Origin: Azophilus sp965247035
GTDB taxonomy: Bacteria; Pseudomonadota; Gammaproteobacteria; Pseudomonadales; Azotimanducaceae
Assembly: GCA_965247035.1 (NCBI GenBank)
Contig: CBDFGJ010000002.1
Coordinates: 310,001 to 374,000 of the forward strand
Reading direction: 5' to 3'
DNA: 64,000 nucleotides
In this document: positions 15,831 to 24,218 of the stretch, one piece after another
Layout: every line of letters starts with the position of its first letter
Position numbering within the stretch: position 1 is the first letter of the stretch
The notes under the pieces: generated by a model
Seen by the model: only the letters and a program-made list of their open reading frames with translations
What the model was told of the DNA's origin: nothing
Database searches by the model: none
Made by a program: the position numbers and the translations under genes

Positions 15831-17798
15831 ATGAGCGATCAAAGCCAGCAACAGCCGTCACGCCTGAAGGAGCTCGTTGCCAAAGGCAAGGAGCAAGGAT
15901 ATTTGACGTTCGCCGAAGTCAACGATCACTTGCCCGATGATTTGTCCGACTCAGATCAAATTGAGGACATCATCGCCAAGATCAACGACATGGGCATCGA
16001 GGTTCACGAAAGTGCGCCGGACACCGATGACCTGCTAAGCGCAGAAGAGAACACCGTGGATGAGCTGGTCGCCGAGGAAGCCGCGGCGGCGTTGGCGGCG
16101 GTGGAGACCGAGGCCGGCCGCACGACCGACCCGGTGCGCATGTACATGCGCGAGATGGGCGCGGTGGAGCTGCTCACTCGGGAGGGCGAAATCGCCATCG
16201 CCAAGCGTATCGAAGAGGGCATCCGGGATGTGCTCTCGGCCGTGGCTGGTTTTCCCGGCGTCGTCGAGCACATCCTTGACTCCTATGACAAAGTCAGCGA
16301 GGAAGGCCAGCTTTTCAACCTGCTCATCGGCTACTTGGACCCGATGGACGTGGTGCCGAGGCCAACACAAGTCCAGCCGGCGCCAAAGGTCGAGGTGCCA
16401 ACGAAAGCAACCACCACCGACAGCGCTGCGGCCGAAACTCAAAGCAAGGGCACCAATCAGCCCAAGGAAGCGGAAGCCAAAACGGGCACTGTTGACGCAA
16501 ACGGCGATAAAGCCGCTGACAAAACCGCTAAGGACGGGACAGGGTCGTCCGATAGCGACCGGGGGCCGGATCCAGTAGAGGCGGAGCGGCGGTTCACGGC
16601 TTTACGCAAACAGCACCTAAAAACGCTTGAGGTCATCAAAAAATACCCGCGCGCTCATCCCAAATCCCGTGAGCAGATCGCACTGTTGGGCGAGAAGTTC
16701 CATTCGTTCAAAATGACGCCCAGATACTACGATGGGATCGTCTCTAGAGCACGGGTGCCACTAGCTCAGGTCCGCCGTCACGAACGGGCCCTGATGACTA
16801 TTTGCATTGAACAGGCCCGGGTGCCCCGAGCTCTATTCCGCCGTGAGTTCGTCGGTCGGGAGACCAGCGTTGCTTGGGTCAACCAGCTCATCAAGGCAAA
16901 CAAGGAATTTTCGCCCGTCCTGAAGGAGCGCAAGGACGAAATCGTGCGCATCCTGAAGAAGAAGCTCCGGGTCGTTTGCACAAGCACCCGCCTGTCGGTG
17001 GGGGAAATCAAGGAAATCAATCGGGCCATCTCCATGGGCGAAGCCAAGGCGCGATGGGCCAAAAAGGACATGGTCGAGGCCAACCTGCGATTAGTGATTT
17101 CAATCGCCAAAAAGTACACCAACCGGGGCTTGCAATTCCTGGACCTCATCCAAGAAGGCAACATCGGGCTGATGAAGGCTGTGGACAAGTTCGAGTATCG
17201 GCGCGGCTACAAGTTTTCCACCTATGCCACTTGGTGGATACGCCAAGCCATAACCCGCTCCATCGCCGACCAAGCCCGCACCATCCGCATTCCCGTGCAT
17301 ATGATCGAGACGATCAACAAGCTCAACCGAGTGTCCCGCCAAATGGTCCAAGAATTGGAGCGGGAACCGAGTCCGGAAGAGCTCGGAGAGCGCATGGATA
17401 TGGGCAATGACAAGGTGCGACGGGTGCTTAAAATCGCCAAGGAGCCCATTTCCATGGAGACTCCCATTGGCGACGACGAGGACTCCCACATCGGTGATTT
17501 CGTGGAGGACGTCAACGCCGGCCTGCCTGTGGACGTAGCCACTGAGGACAGCCTGAAACAATTGATCGGCAATGTGCTCGGCGGCCTCACAGCGCGGGAG
17601 GCCAAGGTGTTGCGCATGCGCTTCGGCATCGGCATGAATACGGACCACACTCTAGAGGAGGTTGGCAAGCAATTTGACGTCACTCGAGAGCGCATTCGCC
17701 AAATTGAAGCCAAGGCGTTGCGGAAGCTGCGCCACCCCACCCGCTCGCAGCATCTACGCAGCTTCCTTGATGAGGCGGCTTCCTCCGGCAAGGGCTGA
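15831..17798 (+). CDS. rpoD: RNA polymerase primary sigma factor (sigma-70)
   Basis: Directs RNA polymerase to housekeeping promoters. All sigma-70 regions are visible: region 1.1 (first 80 residues), region 1.2 (TDPVRMYMREMG), a non-conserved region with an Ala/Thr/Lys-rich low-complexity insert (about residues 185-255), region 2 with FLDLIQEGNIGLMKAVDKFE and 'YATWWIRQAITRSI', region 3 and region 4 (LTAREAKVLRMRFGI, 'TRERIRQIEAKALRKLR'). The length of 655 residues is slightly above E. coli's 613. The start ATG follows TGAGG. The usual rpsU-dnaG partners are missing; IS copy B lies upstream, so the gene appears to be separated from its ancestral operon. Confidence 0.98.
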   Translation: MSDQSQQQPSRLKELVAKGKEQGYLTFAEVNDHLPDDLSDSDQIEDIIAKINDMGIEVHESAPDTDDLLSAEENTVDELVAEEAAAALAAVETEAGRTTDPVRMYMREMGAVELLTREGEIAIAKRIEEGIRDVLSAVAGFPGVVEHILDSYDKVSEEGQLFNLLIGYLDPMDVVPRPTQVQPAPKVEVPTKATTTDSAAAETQSKGTNQPKEAEAKTGTVDANGDKAADKTAKDGTGSSDSDRGPDPVEAERRFTALRKQHLKTLEVIKKYPRAHPKSREQIALLGEKFHSFKMTPRYYDGIVSRARVPLAQVRRHERALMTICIEQARVPRALFRREFVGRETSVAWVNQLIKANKEFSPVLKERKDEIVRILKKKLRVVCTSTRLSVGEIKEINRAISMGEAKARWAKKDMVEANLRLVISIAKKYTNRGLQFLDLIQEGNIGLMKAVDKFEYRRGYKFSTYATWWIRQAITRSIADQARTIRIPVHMIETINKLNRVSRQMVQELEREPSPEELGERMDMGNDKVRRVLKIAKEPISMETPIGDDEDSHIGDFVEDVNAGLPVDVATEDSLKQLIGNVLGGLTAREAKVLRMRFGIGMNTDHTLEEVGKQFDVTRERIRQIEAKALRKLRHPTRSQHLRSFLDEAASSGKG

Positions 17799-17894
17799 TT
17801 CGCGAGGCCACGCAAACAAGACCGCAAGCCGCCGTCATCGTCAAACCAGCAAAAACGGCCGTCGGGCCGAAGATCAAGAGGCTTCTTCAAGCCC

Positions 17895-18052
17895 TTTCAT
17901 GGAACCACCCTAAACAGAGCGGGCCTGATCGGGCCTTGGTCCCGAGTGGGTTTGGGGCGCTTGCCTGTGAACGCACGGCCCCGTTGCCGTGCCGAAGGAT
18001 GGGCGCAGGCACGAGCTTAACGCGCGGCTAGGCTAGCGCCCCAAGCCACTCT
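17895..18052. repeat. Long-palindrome intergenic element, copy H1
   Basis: Outer arms GTGGGTTTGGGGCGCTTGCC (17947 on) and, complementary, GGCTAGCGCCCCAAGCCAC (18031-18049) enclose a conserved core with GCACGGCCCCGTT, GGATGGGCGCAGGCACGAG and CTTAACGCGC. Sequence similarity to H2 starts about 50 bases further left (TTTCATGGAAC, 'ATCGGGCCTTGGT'). It lies downstream of rpoD. Confidence 0.75.
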
Positions 18053-18159
18053 CCCTTGGCTAGGGCCGCTCGCATTGGATCTTGCCTGAAGTCGCCGTGC
18101 GATGGCCAATCCTTGGAATTTAGTCAGAGATTCCCTAGCCTGTATATTGCATGAGTGCT

Positions 18160-18460
18160 TCGATTGAGGGTGCAGTTTGGGCTGGCCTTGCGGTGTGCAT
18201 CGACCATGGCCCGGGCAACGGCCCGAGTCAGCCCCATCCGCCGGTCCACCTAGGCGAGCGACCCGATACCGCCATGACTGGTGATATCGCCACCACTGAA
18301 ATCGGCTTCAACTCTACGGCGTTTAACAGGTGGAAATTGGAGCGAAGTTTGGGCTCATTCCGTCACGTCTGAGTGTCTTGTTGTTAAGGTCTAATAACCT
18401 GTATTTTCAGGATGTTTTCGACGTTATTCCGTCCATTTCTTGAAATATTTGAGCTAGATT
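18160..18460 (-). mobile_element. IS1380-family relic (transposase 5' end), R1
   Basis: Minus strand encodes TSLQFPPVKRRRVEADFSGG and 'DITSHGGIGSLA*VDRRMGLTRAVARA', the hallmark N-terminus of IS1380 transposases, with an internal stop and no start. It is about 75% similar to R2 at 26868-27175. The rest of the element is gone. It sits between rpoD and cdsA, where dxr would be expected in a typical gammaproteobacterial cluster. Confidence 0.8.
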
Positions 18461-18462
18461 TC

Positions 18463-19272
18463 TCATAGGCGCATAAGCGCCAAGGCGAAAATTGGCAGCG
18501 TCGGCAGTGCCGAGTCAATTCGGTCAAGCAGGCCACCGTGGCCCGGCAGCAAAGTGCCGGAGTCCTTGACCCCGGACCGCCGCTTGATGAGGCTCTCCAA
18601 GAGGTCACCAAAAACAGCGGCAGCGACCAACACCAGTATCAGCCCGGCCCAGGTCCAAGTCATCCGGCCTGCTAAGGCCAAGGCACCGCCGCAGATCAAG
18701 ATGCTGGTGAGGACGCCGCCAGCCAAGCCTTCCCAAGTCTTGGCCGGGCTTAAGCTTGGCGCAAGGGGGGTTCGGCCCCACTTTTTGCCCGTGAAGTAGG
18801 CACCGACATCCACGCTGGACACCAGCAAGAACAGCCACACCAGCCAATGATCTCCTTGTGCTTGGTCGTGAATGACCAAGATACCGCACCAAGCGCTCCA
18901 AATCAGGATGACGCCAAGGCTTCCGCTAACCAAGGTCCTGCTCCACAGCCCCGCGCCCGCTGGATAGGCCAAAATGCCGATGATGATCCCAACCCAAACA
19001 GCCGCGCCGAGCCACAGCACCCAGTTCCGCAAGGCGGGAACAACGTAGGCCAACGCCAGCGCTAGGGCGAATGCGCAAACATAGAGCCCCCGCCGCCACG
19101 GGTCCGTGAATCCGGTAAAGCGCACCCACTCCCATGCAGCGAGGATGGCGGCGAGGGCGAAAGCTGCGGCCGTTAAGGGCGGCGGCAACAGATAGATGCA
19201 GGTGAGCACCACCGATGCCAGACAACAAGCCGTGATGATGCGGCTTCTAAGTTTACGGGCGTTTCCGTTCAT
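18463..19272 (-). CDS. cdsA: Phosphatidate cytidylyltransferase
   Basis: Makes CDP-diacylglycerol from phosphatidate and CTP at the inner membrane, feeding all phospholipid synthesis. It is a multi-span membrane protein of about 269 residues with the CDS signature near the C-terminus (SGVKDSGTLLPGHGGLLDRI) and 'LSPAKTWEG'. The frame opens at ATG 19284, but ATG 19272 has the better ribosome site (AGGCAGGAC) and is preferred. It follows uppS after a 217-base gap that holds a MITE copy. The usual next genes dxr, rseP and bamA are absent. Confidence 0.94.
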   Translation of the reverse strand: MNGNARKLRSRIITACCLASVVLTCIYLLPPPLTAAAFALAAILAAWEWVRFTGFTDPWRRGLYVCAFALALALAYVVPALRNWVLWLGAAVWVGIIIGILAYPAGAGLWSRTLVSGSLGVILIWSAWCGILVIHDQAQGDHWLVWLFLLVSSVDVGAYFTGKKWGRTPLAPSLSPAKTWEGLAGGVLTSILICGGALALAGRMTWTWAGLILVLVAAAVFGDLLESLIKRRSGVKDSGTLLPGHGGLLDRIDSALPTLPIFALALMRL

Positions 19273-19327
19273 GTCCTGCCTCATGCATGGGGCTGCCTGA
19301 GGCGCAAAGGACGCTCGCCTCGCCTGC

Positions 19328-19480
19328 TAGCGTCCTGTTCCACAAGTTTCTTGCATTTCAGTGTGTCGCACGGGATCTGCGGCAAGGCGTGGCCGGCCGG
19401 CAATGTCCCGCCCCATTGCCAAGGGTTGCAACGCGGACACAGGCCCCGTGCAGTACCGGGAGCTTGCTCGGCGGGCTAGG
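19328..19480. mobile_element. MITE-like element, copy M3 (rearranged)
   Basis: One end reads GTCCTGTTCCACAAGTTTCT with TGCATTTCAG following, matching the terminal repeats of M1 and M2. Internal blocks (GGGTTGCAACGCGGACACAG, 'GGAGCTTGCTCGGCG') match M1 in a different order. No opposite terminal repeat is seen. It lies between uppS and cdsA. Confidence 0.65.
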
Positions 19481-19489
19481 CATGGGCCT

Positions 19490-20269
19490 TCAGCCTTGGC
19501 GGCCGAAGCGCCGCTCCCGGTCGTCAAAGACGCCAAAGGCGTCGAGCAGGCAAGCCTCATTGAAATCAGGCCAGAACGTCTCCGTGAAGTACAGCTCGGT
19601 GTAGGCAAAATCCCATAGCAGGAAGTTGCTGATGCGTTGTTCGCCGCCCGTGCGGATGCAGAGGTCCGGCGACGGCAGCCCGTTAAGGGAAAGATGGAAG
19701 GCGACGGTTTCCTCATCAATGTCCTCTGGGTCCAGCCGACCAGAGGCGACGGCCCGAGCCATCGACCGGGAGGCTTCGGTGATGTCCCAGCGCCCCCCGT
19801 AGTTAGCGGCGATGTTCAGCTTCATCTGCTTGTTGTTCCGGGTCATCGCTCCCGCCCGTTTCATCTGCCGGTGCAGATCCTCCGGAAAACGTGAGCCGTC
19901 GCCGATGAAATTCAGCCTGACATCCCGTTTGTTCAGTTCATTCAAGTCCCTGTTGAGCATGCCCTGCATCAAATCCAGCAGCAGATTCACTTCGCTTCTC
20001 GGCCGCTCCCAATTCTCCGTGCTGAAGGCGAAGAGAGTCAGGCAGCGCACGCCGTAATCCGCGCAAGCCTCAGCGACTGGCCGAACATTGTTCGCCCCCG
20101 CTCGGTGGCCGGCAGCGCTCGGAAGACGGCGACGCTTGGCCCATCGACGGTTGCCATCCATGATGATGGCGACATGGTAAGGAGCGCTAACCGGCTCCTG
20201 CTCAGCAGTTGCGAGCAAAGGCTTCGGCATCAGGTGCTGCCGCCGTGCCACACTCGAAACACCAATCAA
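19490..20269 (-). CDS. uppS: Undecaprenyl diphosphate synthase
   Basis: Cis-prenyltransferase that makes the C55 carrier lipid for peptidoglycan and other envelope polymers. The catalytic motif HVAIIMDGNRRWAKRR, the segment LTLFAFSTENWERP and the C-terminal PDLCIRTGGEQRISNFLLWD and 'YTELYFT' are all present; the length is normal. The start is either TTG at 20269, overlapping the frr stop, or ATG at 20230 (MPKPLLA); both keep the domain intact. It belongs to the rpsB-tsf-pyrH-frr-uppS-cdsA operon. Confidence 0.95.
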   Translation of the reverse strand: MIGVSSVARRQHLMPKPLLATAEQEPVSAPYHVAIIMDGNRRWAKRRRLPSAAGHRAGANNVRPVAEACADYGVRCLTLFAFSTENWERPRSEVNLLLDLMQGMLNRDLNELNKRDVRLNFIGDGSRFPEDLHRQMKRAGAMTRNNKQMKLNIAANYGGRWDITEASRSMARAVASGRLDPEDIDEETVAFHLSLNGLPSPDLCIRTGGEQRISNFLLWDFAYTELYFTETFWPDFNEACLLDAFGVFDDRERRFGRQG

Positions 20270-20823
20270 ATCTCCATCAGGTCCGCTTGCTTTACCGCCA
20301 GCACTTGGTCCACTTCATTGATCCGACGATCGGTGATGGATTGAATGTTCTCCTCCGCACGGTGGGCATCGTCCTGCGTGGCCTCCTTCTCCTTCACCAG
20401 CTCGCGGACATCGGAAATCGCGTCGCGGCGAATGTTGCGGATGGCGATGCGGGCCGCCTCCGCTTCCTGCCGGGCTTGGCGTGTCAAGTCGCGACGGCTC
20501 TCTTCGGTTAGCGCCGCCAAGGGCACGCGAATGACATCCGATGAAGTAGTGGGATTCAAACCCAAATCGCTTTTGCGAATCGCTCTTTCGATTTCGAGAA
20601 TCAAGTCCTTCTCCCAAGGGGAGACCGCCAAGGTGCGCGCATCCTCAACGCGGATGCTCGCCGCTTGGCTCAGCGGCACCTCGCTGCCGTAATAAGACAC
20701 GCTGATGCTGTCCAGAATGCTCGGGTGCGCCCGCCCGCTGCGTATCCTGGCGAATGCCGCATGCATGGACTCAATGGACTTACCCATGCGTTCATCGGCG
20801 TAAGTGGAAATTTCGTTAATCAT
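20266..20823 (-). CDS. frr: Ribosome recycling factor
   Basis: Splits post-termination ribosomes together with EF-G. MINEISTYADERMGKSIESM, 'RSGRAHPSILDSI', and ISDVRELVKEKEATQDDAHR are typical; 185 residues is standard. An upstream GTG at 20847 overlaps the pyrH stop, but the ATG at 20823 matches the family N-terminus. The stop TGA overlaps the putative TTG of uppS, so coupling is likely. Confidence 0.96.
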   Translation of the reverse strand: MINEISTYADERMGKSIESMHAAFARIRSGRAHPSILDSISVSYYGSEVPLSQAASIRVEDARTLAVSPWEKDLILEIERAIRKSDLGLNPTTSSDVIRVPLAALTEESRRDLTRQARQEAEAARIAIRNIRRDAISDVRELVKEKEATQDDAHRAEENIQSITDRRINEVDQVLAVKQADLMEI

Positions 20824-20846
20824 CAGCGTCCCGGCACGGCCGGCCA

Positions 20847-21569
20847 CTATGCCGAACAGTCAGCCGCCGCAGCCGTAATTTGGGTGCCAACCTTCTCACC
20901 CTTGACTATCCGCGTCAACGCACCGGGGGAATTTAGGTCGAAGACCACCACCGGCAAGGCATGTTCACGGCACAGGCACATGGCACTCAGGTCCATCACG
21001 CCCAAGCAACGGCTAATGGCCTCGTCAAAGGTCAACGTATCGTAGCGTTTTGCGTTCGGGTCCAACACCGGGTCTGAGCTGTAGACGCCATCCACCTTGG
21101 TCGCCTTCAGCACGCAGTTGGCTCCCAATTCCAACGCGCGCAGGCAAGCCGCTGTATCCGTGGTGAAAAAGGGATTGCCAGTGCCGCCAGCAATGATGAC
21201 CACCTCTCGCCGCTCAAACGCCGCACGAGCCTCGGCCACGGCGTAAGTCGGCAGAACGCCAGCCAAGGAAAAAGCAGAAAAAGCCTGCGCCGCGACGCCG
21301 CTTCGGGCCAAGGCATCTCCTAGGGCGAGGCCGTTCATGCAGGTCGCAAGCATCCCCATTTGATCCGCCACCACCCGGTTCATACCCGCTTCAGCCAAGT
21401 GGGCGCCGCGCAATAGATTGCCGCCACCGCACACAATCGCGACCTCGGCGCCTAGCTCCACGGCGACGCCGACCTCTTCGCACAAACGGTTGAGAACGTC
21501 CGGGTCAAAGCCAAAGCCACGCTCACCGGCCAACGCCTCACCGGACAGTTTCAACAACAGCCTTAGCAA
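20847..21569 (-). CDS. pyrH: Uridylate kinase
   Basis: Phosphorylates UMP to UDP in pyrimidine synthesis, as a cytoplasmic hexamer. The amino-acid-kinase fold motifs LLLKLSGEALAG, 'VAIVCGGGNLLRG', VVIIAGGTGNPFFTTDTAAC and 'VLKATKVDGVYSSDP' are intact. The start is TTG at 21569, directly after an in-frame stop, so the protein lacks the 8-10 extra N-terminal residues of E. coli PyrH but keeps the core. 240 residues. Confidence 0.95.
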   Translation of the reverse strand: MLRLLLKLSGEALAGERGFGFDPDVLNRLCEEVGVAVELGAEVAIVCGGGNLLRGAHLAEAGMNRVVADQMGMLATCMNGLALGDALARSGVAAQAFSAFSLAGVLPTYAVAEARAAFERREVVIIAGGTGNPFFTTDTAACLRALELGANCVLKATKVDGVYSSDPVLDPNAKRYDTLTFDEAISRCLGVMDLSAMCLCREHALPVVVFDLNSPGALTRIVKGEKVGTQITAAAADCSA

Positions 21570-21618
21570 CTAACCGCCCCTGCTCGCCAGAGGGCAGCCA
21601 CCCTAAGTAAGCGCCCGG

Positions 21619-22452
21619 TCATTGCGGCGGTTCCGCGTCAGCAATGCCCTCGCCTAGTTCAAGCCGCACAAAGCAACGAACATCCACTCCCTTGCCACGC
21701 AACAATTTGCCGACCGTGGCTTCGCCATCCTTGACGAAGGCCTGATCGACCAAGCTCACGCCCGCCAGAAACTTGCGCAACCGGCCGTCAATGATCTTCT
21801 CGACAATCTCCGGCGGCTTGCCGACGGTGGCCGCCTGCGCGGCGATGATGCTGCGTTCCTTGGTGACCATCGCTGCATCAAGGTCCGCCGTTCGCACCAC
21901 CAAGGGGGAGGGATCATGGGCGGTCACATGCATCGCCAAGTCCCTGCCCAGGCTGTCATCCGCTATGGAAAGTTCAACCAGAGCGCCCTTGCGGCGATCA
22001 TTGTGCAGATAACTGCCGATGACCCCAGACGCCGCGGACAAGGTGCGCGCCCGCCGCACGACGATGTTCTCGCCAATCTCCTGCACCAAAGCGGCGCGCT
22101 CCTCAGCGAAGGCGTCAGCAAGGCCGGTGGCGTCCTCCTCGCCATCAAGCGCCATCGTGGTGACCCGATCAACAAAGGATATGAATTTCGGGTTGCGGGC
22201 GGCGAAGTCCGTTTCAACGTTGACCTCAACGATTGCGCCCCGCTTGCCGTCGGCGGCAACCTGCAAGCCTAAGAGCCCTTGCGCCGCCGTGCGCCCGGAT
22301 TTCTTGGCGGCCTTCAACACGCTCTTCCTGCGCAGCGCATCGACCGCCTCGTCGAGATCGCCGCCAACTTCCTCAAGAGCGGCCTTGCAGTCCATCAGGC
22401 CGAGGCCAGTGCGGTCCCGCAGCGCCTTCACTAGCTTAGCGGACACCGGCAT
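21619..22452 (-). CDS. tsf: Elongation factor Ts
   Basis: Nucleotide-exchange factor for EF-Tu. The N-terminal UBA-like domain (LVKALRDRTGLGLMDCKAAL), 'VEVNVETDFAARNPKF' and 'GALVELS' are conserved. The ATG at 22452 is preferred over TTG 22455 because GGAGAG lies 8 bases before it. 277 residues. It starts a few bases after the rpsB stop, as in other proteobacteria. Confidence 0.96.
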   Translation of the reverse strand: MPVSAKLVKALRDRTGLGLMDCKAALEEVGGDLDEAVDALRRKSVLKAAKKSGRTAAQGLLGLQVAADGKRGAIVEVNVETDFAARNPKFISFVDRVTTMALDGEEDATGLADAFAEERAALVQEIGENIVVRRARTLSAASGVIGSYLHNDRRKGALVELSIADDSLGRDLAMHVTAHDPSPLVVRTADLDAAMVTKERSIIAAQAATVGKPPEIVEKIIDGRLRKFLAGVSLVDQAFVKDGEATVGKLLRGKGVDVRCFVRLELGEGIADAEPPQ

Positions 22453-22455
22453 CAA

Positions 22456-23238
22456 CTAGCTCTCCACAACTTGGCCGGCGCTGCTGCTCACAACGCCGAA
22501 CCGCGCCGCTTGTTCCTCCGAAACCTCAACAAACTCATCGCCGCCCACGCCGCCGGAGACCCGGTCGCGCCCTTCCTTGATGGCGTCGGCCATGGCGGTC
22601 ACGTACAGCCGATTGGCCCGAATCGCGTCGTCGTTGCCGGGGATGATGTGGTCAATTCCCTCTGGATCGCTGTTGGTGTCCACCACGGCAAATACGGGCA
22701 CGCCCAACTTGTTTGCTTCGGTAACGGCAATGCGCTCATGCTGAACGTCAACCACAAAAACCGCACCGGGCAAGCCGCCCATGTTCTTGATGCCACCTAA
22801 GCTGCGCTCAAGCTTGGCCAGCAGACGCCGTTTGTGCAGCGCCTCCTTCTTGGTGAGCTTGTCCAAGTCGCCGTCTTCATCCTGCTGCTCAAGCTCCTTC
22901 AACCGCTCAATGGATTGGCGAATGGTCTTGTAGTTGGTGAGCATACCGCCAAGCCAACGCTGATCGACGAAGGGCATGTCCACCCGAGTCGCCTGCTCCC
23001 GGATGACCTTGACGGCGGCGCGCTTGGTGCCCACGAACAGGATCTTCTGGCCTTGGGCGGACAGCCTGCCCGCCTCAATGAGCGCCTGCTCGAAGGCCGG
23101 CAGGGTCTTTTCCAAGTCGATGATGTGGATGTTGTTCCTAGTGCCAAAAATGAACGGCATCATTTTTGGGTTCCAATAGCGGGTTTGATGGCCGAAGTGC
23201 ACTCCTGCGGCCAACATGTCACGCATGTTGATGTTCAA
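22456..23238 (-). CDS. rpsB: 30S ribosomal protein S2
   Basis: Small-subunit protein needed for late assembly and for S1 binding. MRDMLAAGVHFGHQTRYWNP, 'RWLGGMLTNYKTIRQSI', 'PGAVFVVDVQHERIAV' and 'VVDTNSDPEGIDHIIPGNDD' are diagnostic. The frame is open to 23316, but the proposed start is TTG 23238 (LNINMRDM) behind GGGGAC, or ATG 23226; both give the family N-terminus. The leader of about 130 bases after the promoter could host S2 feedback control, as in E. coli. Confidence 0.95.
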   Translation of the reverse strand: MNINMRDMLAAGVHFGHQTRYWNPKMMPFIFGTRNNIHIIDLEKTLPAFEQALIEAGRLSAQGQKILFVGTKRAAVKVIREQATRVDMPFVDQRWLGGMLTNYKTIRQSIERLKELEQQDEDGDLDKLTKKEALHKRRLLAKLERSLGGIKNMGGLPGAVFVVDVQHERIAVTEANKLGVPVFAVVDTNSDPEGIDHIIPGNDDAIRANRLYVTAMADAIKEGRDRVSGGVGGDEFVEVSEEQAARFGVVSSSAGQVVES

Positions 23239-23377
23239 TAGTCGTCCCCGGGTTAAGCGCCCGCCCCCTACACACTCAAACCAGCCAGTCAGCCACCAGC
23301 ACCCATGAATCCGCAACAGGTTGCGCGCATCGTCTTCTGATGTGCCAAGGGCAACGTGTTGCTCCTAGGCGTCGCAC

Positions 23378-23407
23378 TTTATACCATAGTCGCACCATGC
23401 CTGCCAA
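23378..23407 (-). promoter_or_regulatory. Sigma-70 promoter of the rpsB operon
   Basis: Minus strand: -35 TTGGCA (23407-23402), 18-base spacer, -10 TATAAA (23383-23378). The -35 lies inside the first codons of the divergent map gene, so the two transcription units overlap here. Confidence 0.7.
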
Positions 23408-24218
23408 AGTTTCAAGCGACTCCGACATCGCCGGCATGCGCGAAGCAGGCCGCTTGGCCGCCAGCGTGTTGGAGATGATCGGGGACTACGTCAAACCGGG
23501 CGTGACGACCAGTGAACTCAACGACATCTGCCACCGCTACATCGTAGACGAGATCGACTGCATCCCGGCGCCGCTGAACTACAGCAATGATCCGGGCATA
23601 CCGCCGTTTCCGCGCTCGGTCTGCACCTCGGTCAATCATGTGGTCTGCCACGGCATTCCATCGGAGCAAAAGCGGCTGAAGAACGGCGACATCCTGAACA
23701 TCGACATCACCGTCATCAAGGACGGCTACCACGGCGACACGAGCAAGATGTTCCTGGTGGGCAAGCCGACCGTATTGGCCGAGCGGCTGGTTCGGGTGAC
23801 CCAGGAATGCCTCTACCGGGGCATTGCCGCCGTCAGGCCGGGCGCCACCTTGGGTGACCTTGGCCATGCCATCGAAACCCACGCCAAGGCCAACCGCTTC
23901 TCCGTGGTGCAGGAGTTCGGAGGCCACGGCATCGGCAAAGTGTTCCACGACGAGCCGATGATTCTGCACCATGGCAGCCCGGGGCAAGGCATGGTTATTG
24001 AACGGGGCATGACCTTCACCGTGGAGCCAATGCTGAACGCCGGCCGGGCCGCCGTGAGGATACTGCCGGACCGCTGGACGGTGGTGACTCGGGACCACAA
24101 GCTGTCAGCCCAATGGGAGCACACCATCATGGTCACCGACAGCGGTGCCGAAGTGCTGACGAAGCGCTCTGAGGAGACCTTGTTGGCAACGGAGCACCCG
24201 CCCGGCGCAATCGTTTGA
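23397..24218 (+). CDS. map: Methionine aminopeptidase type I
   Basis: Removes initiator Met from nascent proteins. The five metal ligands are visible: Asp in NIDITVIKDGYHGDTSKMF (two), His in EFGGHGIGKVFH, Glu in FTVEPM and Glu in WEHTIMV. The His of 'VVCHGIPS' is also kept. Start at ATG 23397 (MPAKVSSDSDIAGM); the upstream in-frame ATG at 23340 adds an unlikely 19 residues. 273 codons. Divergent from rpsB as in many gammaproteobacteria; the TGA overlaps the TTG of glnD. Confidence 0.96.
   Translation: MPAKVSSDSDIAGMREAGRLAASVLEMIGDYVKPGVTTSELNDICHRYIVDEIDCIPAPLNYSNDPGIPPFPRSVCTSVNHVVCHGIPSEQKRLKNGDILNIDITVIKDGYHGDTSKMFLVGKPTVLAERLVRVTQECLYRGIAAVRPGATLGDLGHAIETHAKANRFSVVQEFGGHGIGKVFHDEPMILHHGSPGQGMVIERGMTFTVEPMLNAGRAAVRILPDRWTVVTRDHKLSAQWEHTIMVTDSGAEVLTKRSEETLLATEHPPGAIV

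Noticed and set aside
23340..23397. Upstream ATG for map
   Set aside because: Adds unconserved residues and lies across the rpsB promoter -10; the ATG at 23397 matches the family.
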